Origin: Bryobacterales bacterium
GTDB taxonomy: Bacteria > Acidobacteriota > Terriglobia > Bryobacterales > Bryobacteraceae
Direction: 5' to 3'
Assembly (NCBI GenBank): GCA_003164035.1
Contig: PLRS01000092.1
Location: forward strand, 62,001-126,000
Length of the DNA stretch: 64,000 nucleotides
The first letter of the stretch is position 1. Every line of letters begins with the position of its first letter. The notes below the pieces were generated by a model. The model was not told where the DNA came from. It searched no databases and saw nothing but the letters and a program-made list of their open reading frames with translations. Below are positions 46,401 to 52,621 of the stretch, in pieces. The position numbers and the translations under genes were made by a program.

Positions 46401-46876
46401 GCGGGAACCGGCAGGCCGCCCTCCACGATGTGAAATACGCCCTTGGTGGTGCGCCGGTCGCTGGCGGGGTTATGCAGCGCCCCTTGCGCCACGCGATACG
46501 AGCTTAGGTAGGGAGAGCGAAAGCTATCCGCGTCCGACGGGAAGGACAGAATCCTGGCCAGGCCAGGCCGGTCCAGCACGAAAGAGGTCGACGGCAGCCG
46601 CGGCGCTCCATCCGGACATACGCCGGCCAGGTAATTGTCCAAGAAATTCTGTATGCGGGTGTCGCTGGGGCACAGCCGCCCGGCAAGCAGTTGTTCCTTC
46701 TGCTGGTAATTGCGGAGCAACGGACGGGCCAGTTCCAGAAAACCGGCGCCCCCAGCCGCGCTGCCCGAAGGCTGCCCCAAAGCCACTAGCTTGAGATTGA
46801 TGTATCGCGCCAGTTCCTCATCCCGCATGGCGGGTGAGAGACCGGGCGTTGGAGATTCGGGAAGGGAGACAGGCAT
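43439..46876 (-). CDS. Pyrophosphate-dependent phosphoenolpyruvate carboxykinase (PPi-PEPCK)
   Basis: 1145 residues. Unlike ATP- or GTP-type PEPCK (about 540-620), this is the length of the PPi-type enzyme known from Propionibacterium and Entamoeba, and the conserved blocks agree: LPSTSFVLDRPGLARILSFP, SDRRTTKGVFHIVEGGLPVP, GNAGDPYLPENDAALD with WTGHTGCVILAPH, DNYFGYCKKEVK, HKPCTVSGGGKSEISKS (phosphate loop, about residue 480), RSLGSVIKLLTPS, EDDITASAV, FQRPDDAVHRGFD, TGKSPSTTGFGSEGALTKG and YRVDHDISMLVPE. Reaction: oxaloacetate + PPi to and from PEP + CO2 + Pi. The match is from memory but covers the full length. It stands alone on the minus strand. Confidence 0.93.
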   Translation of the reverse strand: MPVSLPESPTPGLSPAMRDEELARYINLKLVALGQPSGSAAGGAGFLELARPLLRNYQQKEQLLAGRLCPSDTRIQNFLDNYLAGVCPDGAPRLPSTSFVLDRPGLARILSFPSDADSFRSPYLSSYRVAQGALHNPASDRRTTKGVFHIVEGGLPVPADKLAVPQVAFARLLAEALKPPREMLALPFTAGQTEQAYVFLSLLLRPKVCPAIGCEPGKSMETRFFAPASLVSNLDFVEAIFGNAGDPYLPENDAALDVPHWTGHTGCVILAPHLVGRKKKDLGLPHYDGASERERRDGMCWRDENEIYNDGLPFKIVCRDFSGVIVTILTDNYFGYCKKEVKSQISFSANLYGLAEEEHAGGAIAFPSYVLGQDFAADRPSLRKTSFEDAMGLLDGLVERKPEGYAVDRADPGIFYVPEHAQFSVREGTVSWSSGGEQRITLLPEHVYVLPSGYKVRLEKQHRGTAWRLVGSVPHGTLCHKPCTVSGGGKSEISKSILSMVLHGPVFVKDYFHDFEEVERILARDFSRIYKSAEPRAGTGRPILGPERSLGSVIKLLTPSADYTDEYNEWLRKLPQTIRQLLFTLKRYYRPEWGGDWREHFTVDRINGYLGHELKYENQKLVGNYLRVGFDPEGSWRIYKLRPDFRPAEKVQVEDDITASAVVPRARVPHFDAKYPHPSLKLVENCEAYLFQRPDDAVHRGFDAQAEADIATPGTFLSNFQPLGVAEARSLVEHVVEFDQYTAPMQELLRNFVANSTHGYVVSSAHARIVDGKPSKNPRYLQRRPDLVDRRGAHLAQMCARLDRAIPAGEPVQFPVNAVLGGRRGNPADASIGLPPLAVYNPIHYQELPELFMDFVASVTGKSPSTTGFGSEGALTKGPFNALWPVVDLNNALVGTILTGYAGFTTAAGWVGPHYRVDHDISMLVPEVWCRIRVEEREPRFLIENGYLEKVENLDYQGRTVRASRLGYRITDAFAERFLGRIFETPNEVFTEEMLRPEKQDPEAFATGVDAIVDAGRRVALQYFEDGSVKGACPPLAALLHIMAYDNWEGLGIDAPRVRGLFSREAMLGSDWYRERLRTKQRRDEALYRRNLKALEAARDSGGPLGFDVEARLAVARQQLARISAEQYVEELVGTIGADPFAGQV

Positions 46877-46983
46877 CTAAATCCGTTGTAGCATGGCGGG
46901 GCGGCCGGGGGCTCGCAGGTTCTTCAAAGCCCTATCATTCGGCATTCTTTGGGTGTACTATACAGGCGGAAGTGAGGTGAACC

Positions 46984-47430
46984 ATGATTTCGGGGAAGCT
47001 CGTTCACCTGATGGAGACGCACGAAGAAGAAATTATCCACCGTGTCGCCGACCAGATTCGTCGCGATCCCGACATGGCGCGCACCGGCGCCATTCTCGGA
47101 ACCGGGTTACGGCAATGGCATAAAGAGTTGTTGGAAAGCTTGACTCACTGGCTGGACAGGGGAAACAGCGAAACCCTGCAACGCCGCTTCCAGCACGTGG
47201 GTAGAGAGCGATTGGAGCAGGCCGTTCCGTTGCACGAGTGCGTGCGCGATCTCTGCCTGCTGAAACAAGTCCTGCTGGACTTCGTGGAGGAGCATACCCT
47301 CACCAAGGACAGCATGGAACTGTACGCCGAAGAGGAACTCGACCGGCGGGTCGGACGCTTTTTCGACCTGTCAATCGTGGACCTGGTGCGCGGCTACGAA
47401 TCGGGACGCCGGCACGTCGTCGCCGCCTGA
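46984..47430 (+). CDS. RsbRD N-terminal domain-like protein
   Basis: 148 residues, ATG 46984 with GAGGTG five bases upstream. The helical pattern LVHLMETHEEEIIHRVADQIRRDPDM, HVGRERLEQAVPLHECVRDLCLLKQVLLDFVEEH resembles the RsbRD_N-type sensory domain of stressosome-like and histidine kinase proteins. No STAS or kinase domain follows in frame, so it is a stand-alone sensor or adaptor. A REP element lies directly downstream. Confidence 0.68.
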   Translation: MISGKLVHLMETHEEEIIHRVADQIRRDPDMARTGAILGTGLRQWHKELLESLTHWLDRGNSETLQRRFQHVGRERLEQAVPLHECVRDLCLLKQVLLDFVEEHTLTKDSMELYAEEELDRRVGRFFDLSIVDLVRGYESGRRHVVAA

Positions 47431-47483
47431 TTTCTGCCGGACAGGGCTGCTTAACCAATCTGGGGATTTCGAAGTATAGCCGC

Positions 47484-47567
47484 GGCAACCGCTCCCTCGC
47501 GGTCGCGGCTCGGTTACGGGCGCCGTGTGTTTTCGGTCACTTACCGAGCCGCGACCGTTAGGTGAGC
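47484..47567. repeat. REP-like palindrome, copy 3 (right arm degenerate)
   Basis: Left arm GGCAACCGCTCCCTCGCGG is intact. The right arm has the inner ACCGAGCCGCGACCGT but breaks after GTTAGGTGAG instead of continuing to GGTTGCC. Directly beyond lies the vapBC operator palindrome, which may have replaced the missing end. Confidence 0.85.
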
Positions 47568-47605
47568 ATATACCATATTGGGCCCTGGTACCCAATATGG
47601 TATAT
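47568..47605 (+). promoter_or_regulatory. 15-bp palindromic operator upstream of vapBC
   Basis: ATATACCATATTGGG (47568-47582) and its exact reverse complement (47591-47605) are separated by eight bases. The sequence is AT-rich in a GC-rich region and ends seven bases before the GTG/ATG of the antitoxin gene, so it is well placed as promoter and autorepressor site. Confidence 0.78.
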
Positions 47606-47611
47606 TGAAGT

Positions 47612-47821
47612 GTGATGGAAGCAGCAGCGCGAAAGATCACTGTGGAGGTGCCGCCGGATCTGCTCGACAGGGCACAGCGAGCCAGCGGCAGCGGCATCAC
47701 TCAGACCGTTCGTACCGGCCTCCAGTTGGTTGCGGCATCCGAGGCCTACGCGCGGTTGCGGCAATTCCGGGGCAAGGTTCGGTTCTCGCGCACGCTGGAT
47801 GAGTTGACGGCAGACCGGTGA
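47612..47821 (+). CDS. vapB: VapB-like antitoxin
   Basis: 69 residues (GTG 47612, or ATG 47615 which gives one fewer). The N-terminus ITVEVPPDLLDRAQRASG is a ribbon-helix-helix type DNA-binding start, followed by a helical segment and the toxin-binding tail RFSRTLDELTADR. Its stop overlaps the toxin start (GTGA). It should bind the palindrome at 47568-47605. Confidence 0.87.
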   Translation: MMEAAARKITVEVPPDLLDRAQRASGSGITQTVRTGLQLVAASEAYARLRQFRGKVRFSRTLDELTADR

Positions 47822-48210
47822 TCGCCGTCGACACCAGTACCTGGATCGCCTTCCTCGAAGGGGATGCGGGCGAAGACGCGGCACTGCTCGACAGGGCGCT
47901 CCAGGACCGGCAAGTGCTCATGGTGCCGGTTGTGCTCACCGAAGTGCTGAGCGATCCGATGCTTCCTTCAGAGGTTTCACAAACTCTCTCGGAGTTGCCG
48001 CTCGTCGAAATCGGGCCCGGTTATTGGCAACGGGCGGGCGAGTTGCGAGCGAAAGTGTTGGCAAAGCGTCGCAAGGCGCGTCTCGGCGACGCCCTGATTG
48101 CCCAAAGCTGCATCGACCATGATCTCCCGCTCCTTACGCGGGACCGCGATTTCCGCGCGTTCGCCGACGCGGCGGGCTTGGACCTCGTCATCGGGGCGGC
48201 GACGGGCTGA
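47818..48210 (+). CDS. vapC: VapC-like PIN-domain ribonuclease toxin
   Basis: 130 residues from GTG 47818. PIN-domain acidic residues are in place: IAVDTSTWIAFLEG (Asp5), a central VVLTEVLSDPM glutamate, GDALIAQSCIDHDLPLLTRDRDF (two Asp). Site-specific RNase that cleaves tRNA or rRNA in known members. Partner of the antitoxin above. Confidence 0.92.
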   Translation: MIAVDTSTWIAFLEGDAGEDAALLDRALQDRQVLMVPVVLTEVLSDPMLPSEVSQTLSELPLVEIGPGYWQRAGELRAKVLAKRRKARLGDALIAQSCIDHDLPLLTRDRDFRAFADAAGLDLVIGAATG

Positions 48211-48235
48211 GCGGGTCTGTTCCAACGGCCTGTTT

Positions 48236-48394
48236 TCAGCCCCATCCGGTGGCAAAGGCCAACTGCTCCTCGTCCGGCCTGCCAACAAGGCCAGCGTCCC
48301 AAGCGGTTACCACGATTCGGCCGCGAGCACGAAGGGCGCCGACAAGGTCGGTATCCATCGCGTCTTCATCGAAATAGATCCTAATTTGGCTCAC
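48236..48394 (-). pseudogene. DUF5615-type PIN-like toxin, truncated
   Basis: 52 codons from GTG 48394: SQIRIYFDEDAMDTDLVGAL, then WDAGLVGRPDEEQLAFATG, after which the frame ends in WG and a stop. This matches the first half of DUF5615 PIN-like proteins (normally about 110-120 residues), keeping the acidic DED near the start but lacking the C-terminal acidic and toxin parts. It begins nine bases after the DUF433-like remnant, the usual partner order, so both derive from one decayed module. Confidence 0.65.
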
Positions 48395-48403
48395 AGGTGC
48401 GCA

Positions 48404-48565
48404 TCAGCGCCTGTATTGTGCTTCGAGGGCCTCGGTCTCTCGCGCCTCGCATTCCAGGTCTGCGTCGATCTCCGCCTGGTTGGCGTGGTAGTAAGCCAGA
48501 GCCGCATGGACCTGAGCCAGTGACAAGTGGCCAAACTTCCGCACGATCTCTTCCGGAATCAGACC
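48404..48565 (-). pseudogene. DUF433-type antitoxin, C-terminal part only
   Basis: 53 codons before the stop at 48404 read PEEIVRKFGHLSLAQVHAAL, then YYHANQAEIDADL. This is the end of DUF433 antitoxins, including their helix-turn-helix second half. The N-terminal half, with its conserved start and helices, is missing. Sequence from 48566 to 48609 shows no gene. Confidence 0.65.
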
Positions 48566-48609
48566 GCCCGCACCGCCGCCGGTCGGGGAATCACGATACC
48601 CTAAGCCCG

Positions 48610-49224
48610 ATGCCCCGCGATCCGTTTCTTGCGGCCGAGCGCGCCGTCTTTCGCCGCCTCAACACGCCGGAGAAGATTCAGCATTTTCTGGATCATGACG
48701 TGGCGTACAACAAAGAACCGGACGGGCCCACCTGCGGCTCGCCGCGGCGCGTGCTACGCGAGCGGAAGGCGCACTGCATGGAAGGGGCCCTATTCGGCGC
48801 CGCGGCGCTACGCATGCTTGGCTACCCGCCGCTGTTGCTCGACCTGGAAGCGGTGCGGGACGACGATCACGTGCTGGCCATCTTCCGCCGGGACGGCTCC
48901 TGGGGCGCCATCGCCAAGTCGAATTACTCCGGCCTGCGCTACCGCGAGCCGGTCTATCGCGGCCTGCGCGAGCTGGCCATGTCGTACTTCGAGCACTACT
49001 ACAATCCGCGTCGGGAAAAGACCCTGCGCAATTACTCGCGCCCGGTCAACCTGCGCCGCTTCGATTCCATCCATTGGATGACCGCCGAGGAAGACGTGTG
49101 GGCGATACCGGAGTATCTGACGACGATCCGCCATACGCCGCTCGTCGCCCCGCGCGCCATCCGCCGCCTGGCCCGCGTGGACGACCGCCTCTTCGCCGCC
49201 GGCCTGGTGGGGCTCGCGCGGTAA
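48610..49224 (+). CDS. Transglutaminase-like protein of unknown function
   Basis: 204 residues. KAHCMEGALFGAAALRMLGYPPLLLDLEAVRDDDHVLAIF carries a Cys in an N-terminal helix and a downstream His, the arrangement of bacterial transglutaminase-like/cysteine protease folds; a later Asp could complete a triad. No signal peptide. The rest (SYFEHYYNPRREKTLRNYSRPVNL) is not recognised. It lies between toxin-antitoxin genes without an obvious partner. Confidence 0.65.
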   Translation: MPRDPFLAAERAVFRRLNTPEKIQHFLDHDVAYNKEPDGPTCGSPRRVLRERKAHCMEGALFGAAALRMLGYPPLLLDLEAVRDDDHVLAIFRRDGSWGAIAKSNYSGLRYREPVYRGLRELAMSYFEHYYNPRREKTLRNYSRPVNLRRFDSIHWMTAEEDVWAIPEYLTTIRHTPLVAPRAIRRLARVDDRLFAAGLVGLAR

Positions 49225-49228
49225 CTCG

Positions 49229-49786
49229 CTATCCAGCCTCTCTTCGCGCACGTTCCCAGAGGTCGCCGAGGTCCAGGCGCGCCGACCACTGGTTCAGGTA
49301 GCCGAGGTCCAGATCCGCATTCGCGGCCAGAATCCCCAGGATGTCCGACCACTGGCGCTCGGACACTTCGCCTCCCAGCCGATACCACTGCAGCTTGGCG
49401 AGCAGAATGTCTTCCGCGGTTGCGACCCGACAGACCGTCCGGCTGCCGGCCAACTCCAAAGGAATCTCGGTTGCCCGCCGCAGTTCGGATGCATGAAACT
49501 CGCCGCTGGCCGGGAATACGTCGAATTTCTCGCCCGTGCGCATGTGGATTACATTGAAGGCGCGGCCGACACTGATTGCCCTGCGCATGTCGCCGGGGTC
49601 GGCGTACCATGCCCGCCCCAAGGCCGCGGCCAACTGGTCCGCCTGCTCCACGTGCATTGCCGCGAGCACATCGACGTCCATGGTTGACCGCGGAACGCCT
49701 CGCGCTGATGAGGCCAGCGAGCCGCCGATCAGATAGCGGATGCCAAGGCCTTCGAAAGCCGCGATCAGGCTATCGAGCGCGCTCAT
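49229..49786 (-). CDS. Nucleotidyltransferase (DUF6036/AbiEii-like)
   Basis: 185 residues with the nucleotidyltransferase core IRYLIGGSLASSARGVPRSTMDVDVLA (GGS and DxD motifs) and a helical C-terminal part ending LERARREAG-like. The group includes AbiEii toxins and minimal nucleotidyltransferases. It overlaps by 17 bases the end of the upstream 86-residue gene, so the two are translationally coupled and may be a toxin-antitoxin or repair pair. Confidence 0.78.
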   Translation of the reverse strand: MSALDSLIAAFEGLGIRYLIGGSLASSARGVPRSTMDVDVLAAMHVEQADQLAAALGRAWYADPGDMRRAISVGRAFNVIHMRTGEKFDVFPASGEFHASELRRATEIPLELAGSRTVCRVATAEDILLAKLQWYRLGGEVSERQWSDILGILAANADLDLGYLNQWSARLDLGDLWERARREAG

Positions 49787-50030
49787 CCGGCAACGCCGCC
49801 TTCCCGTACGCTTTCTTGAACAACTCCTGCCCCAGCGTAAGGCGGGCCAGACGAAGAAAGATCTCGCGCTCGCCGGCGTCGGGATATCGCTCCCGCAGGC
49901 CCGCTTCGGCGGCGCGGCGCAGGCCGGCGGAAAGTTCCAGCGCGCGCCGCAGCTTTTCTTCCGGCGGCATCCGGCGCTGCAGTTCCAGGAAAACCTTCCA
50001 GGCTTCCGGCGTGGTGTCGGATGGGCACAT
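49770..50030 (-). CDS. Small partner protein of the nucleotidyltransferase
   Basis: 86 residues: SDTTPEAWKVFLELQRRMPPEEKLRRALELSAGLRRAAEAGLRERYPDAGEREIFLRLARLTLG, all helical and charged. Its stop lies inside the start of the nucleotidyltransferase gene. Size and position suggest an antitoxin- or HEPN-like partner; no family is recognised. A GTG at 50043 opens a different frame that is a shadow. Confidence 0.7.
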   Translation of the reverse strand: MCPSDTTPEAWKVFLELQRRMPPEEKLRRALELSAGLRRAAEAGLRERYPDAGEREIFLRLARLTLGQELFKKAYGKAALPDERAR

Positions 50031-50045
50031 GATTACGGCACATTA

Positions 50046-52115
50046 CTACATCATGGCAACCGGCGGAGCGGGCTCGTTAGGATCGCCGGCCGCGCCCAGC
50101 GGCACGCGCAGCAGCACGAACGCGATCAGCGCGATCACACCCACTCCGGCCAGGTACGAAGGATTTTGGAATAGCAGCGGAAGCTCCTTGTCCTGGAAAT
50201 CGTAAAAGGCTTTCACCAGGCCCGCCAGCGCCTCGCCGGCAATCAGGCCGGACGCCGCCAGGATGCCCACGTTTTCCACCCGCGCGCGCTGCGCTTCGTT
50301 CAGGCCCTTTCGCCGCGCCAGCGAGTCGCCGAACCAGCGAATCACTCCGCCCACGAAAATTGCCGCGGTAATCGAAATCGGCAGATACATGCCGATCGCC
50401 ACCAGCATGGGGCTCTTCACCCGAAACAAAATCATGGCGAAACCGAGCAGGATGCCGGTCACCACCAGCGGCCAAGCCATGTCGCCGCCCACGATGCCCT
50501 GCGCCAGCGACGCCATCAGCCCGGCCTGCGGCGCCGAGAGCGCTTTGTCGCCAAAGCCGGTGCCGCCTTTATTAATGTTGCCCTGGTAGAGAATCATCAG
50601 CGGGAAATACATCACCGCGCTGGCCACCACCACGGCGAACAACTCGGCGATCTGAATACTGCGCGGCGTGCCGCCCAGAATGTAGCCGACTTTGAAATCC
50701 TGCAGCAGCTCGCCGGCCACCGCCGACGACACGCACACCACCGCCGCCACGCCCAGCACGGCAACCACCCCGCTGGAGCCGGAGACGCCCATCGAGACCA
50801 TCAACAGCGCCGCGATCACCAGCGTCGAAAGCGTCAATCCGGAGATCGGGTTGTTGGACGAGCCGATCACGCCCACCAGGTACCCCGATACGGTGGCAAA
50901 GAAAAAGCCCACCACCAGCATCACCAGCGCCGCCGCGATGCCGCCGCTCACCAGTCCCGAAAGATAGATGTACAGCACGCACATCAGCAGAAACGTGCAG
51001 CCGATCAGCGCGAACACCGTCTTCGAGCTCATGTAACGCTCCGTGCGGCTCAGGGATTCCGGATCGGGCGCACCGCCTTTCAACTCCGAAAATGCCTTGG
51101 CCAGGCCCGCGATCAGGTTCTTGCGCATGCGGAACAGGGTGTAGCCGGTGCCCACCATCATGCTGCCCACGGCGACCGGGCGCACGATATAGCGCCACAC
51201 CGCGGTGGCCAAACCGACCCAGCTCTCATCGGTCGGATTGGCCGGCAGAAAGGTCTGCAACTGCGGGCCCAGGAAAAACATCAACAGCGGAATCAGTAAG
51301 CCCCAAACCAGCACGCTACCGGAAAAGTTGAGCGCCGCCAGTTCCGGGCCAATAATGTAGCCCACACCGATGAATGCCGTGCTCACCGTCGGCGCGGAAA
51401 CCGCCGAGACGCCGCCCGCGCTCAGCACGTTCTTACTTCCCATCGGGCCCAGCCGCAGCGTGCTCATTCCCAGACGCCCCACCCGGAAGAAGAGGTCGCG
51501 GTCGGGCGCGAAGCATTGGAAGACGCCGGCCAGATACACCGCCGCGCCGAAGCCCATGTTATAGAAAAGGTACTTGGCCGCGCTGGCGCCGGCTCGTCCG
51601 GCTTTATGAATTTCTCCCGCCGCCACCGATTCCGGGAAGGGTAGCTCGCGGTCCTCCACCATCACGCGCCGGATCAGCGATACGAACAGAACTCCCAGCA
51701 CCGCGCCCACGATCATGAGTGAGGTGGATTTGAAATACGCCGGGTCTGCGGCCAGCGCCCACATGCTGGCCCAGAAACCGAGGTGCTTGGGAATTACCGG
51801 CGGCGCCCACACGTGGGCGATGAAAAAGGCCGGCAAGGTGAAGACCGCGCCGGCGGCCACCGATTCGCCGATGGTGCCGGCCGTGCGCGCGATGTTCTCC
51901 TCCAGGATCGAGCCCTTCACCAGGCGCAGCACGGCCATGCCGATCACCGCCGCCGGATACGTGGCGGCGATGGTCTGCCCGGCGCGCAAACCGAGATACG
52001 CATTGGCCGCGCCCAGGATCACCGTCATGGTCAGGCCCAGCAGGATGGCGCGCGGCGTCAATTCGCGCATTTTGACGTTTTCCGGCACGAACGGCCGGTG
52101 CTTGACGGGCGTCAT
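50046..52115 (-). CDS. OPT family oligopeptide/metal-chelate transporter
   Basis: 689 residues and about sixteen hydrophobic segments. The N-terminal LTPRAILLGLTMTVILGAANAYLGLRAGQTIAATYPAAVIGMA, with later SNNPISGLTLSTLVIAALLMVSMGVSG, is characteristic of prokaryotic OPT proteins, proton-driven importers of oligopeptides or metal chelates. ATG 52115 overlaps the yqeY stop by ATGA. Function beyond import is not shown. Confidence 0.9.
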   Translation of the reverse strand: MTPVKHRPFVPENVKMRELTPRAILLGLTMTVILGAANAYLGLRAGQTIAATYPAAVIGMAVLRLVKGSILEENIARTAGTIGESVAAGAVFTLPAFFIAHVWAPPVIPKHLGFWASMWALAADPAYFKSTSLMIVGAVLGVLFVSLIRRVMVEDRELPFPESVAAGEIHKAGRAGASAAKYLFYNMGFGAAVYLAGVFQCFAPDRDLFFRVGRLGMSTLRLGPMGSKNVLSAGGVSAVSAPTVSTAFIGVGYIIGPELAALNFSGSVLVWGLLIPLLMFFLGPQLQTFLPANPTDESWVGLATAVWRYIVRPVAVGSMMVGTGYTLFRMRKNLIAGLAKAFSELKGGAPDPESLSRTERYMSSKTVFALIGCTFLLMCVLYIYLSGLVSGGIAAALVMLVVGFFFATVSGYLVGVIGSSNNPISGLTLSTLVIAALLMVSMGVSGSSGVVAVLGVAAVVCVSSAVAGELLQDFKVGYILGGTPRSIQIAELFAVVVASAVMYFPLMILYQGNINKGGTGFGDKALSAPQAGLMASLAQGIVGGDMAWPLVVTGILLGFAMILFRVKSPMLVAIGMYLPISITAAIFVGGVIRWFGDSLARRKGLNEAQRARVENVGILAASGLIAGEALAGLVKAFYDFQDKELPLLFQNPSYLAGVGVIALIAFVLLRVPLGAAGDPNEPAPPVAMM

Positions 52116-52558
52116 TGCAGCCGCGCCCTCACTTTTTCGCTGAGCGATTTTCCATCCACCGTCTTGCCCGCCAGTTTCGCCTGGGCGGCCTTCATCACCA
52201 CGCCCATCTGCTTCAACGAAGTGACGCCGGTTTCGGCGAGCGCGGCCGTAAGTGCCGCTTCGATTTCCGCTTCGGTGGCGCCGGCCGGCAGATAGCTTTC
52301 GATCAGCGCGCGCTCGGCTTCTTCCTTTTGCGCCTGTTCGGTGCGCCCGGCTTTGTGAAACGCCTCGGCGGCGTCGATGCGCTGCTTGATCAGCGATTTC
52401 AAAACCTGCATTTCGGCCGCTTCGTCGAGCGGCTTGGGGGAATCCACCTTCAGTTTCATGAGCGCCGCTTTGATCATTCGCAGCGCGCTCAAACGGGCTT
52501 CTTCCCTGCCTTTCATGGCAACTACCATGTCCTGCTGGATGCGATCGATGAGGGGCAT
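52112..52558 (-). CDS. GatB/YqeY domain protein
   Basis: 148 residues from ATG 52558: PLIDRIQQDMVVAMKGREEARLSALRMIKAALMKLKVDSP, LIKQRIDAAEAFHKAGRTEQA, ending KSLSEKVRARL. This is the complete YqeY fold, an alpha-helical domain related to the tail of the aspartyl/glutamyl-tRNA amidotransferase GatB. The free-standing form has no settled function; tRNA or protein-quality roles have been suggested. Followed, with overlap, by the OPT transporter gene. Confidence 0.92.
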   Translation of the reverse strand: MPLIDRIQQDMVVAMKGREEARLSALRMIKAALMKLKVDSPKPLDEAAEMQVLKSLIKQRIDAAEAFHKAGRTEQAQKEEAERALIESYLPAGATEAEIEAALTAALAETGVTSLKQMGVVMKAAQAKLAGKTVDGKSLSEKVRARLQ

Positions 52559-52621
52559 GATGATTGTTATTCTACGCGATTGCATTCATGGGACAGGCAA
52601 TTCTGGGGATTTGCCTGGGAA

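Noticed and set aside
43754-46507. Long + strand frame of 917 codons
   Set aside because: Antisense shadow of the PPi-PEPCK gene, produced by GC-biased third codon positions.
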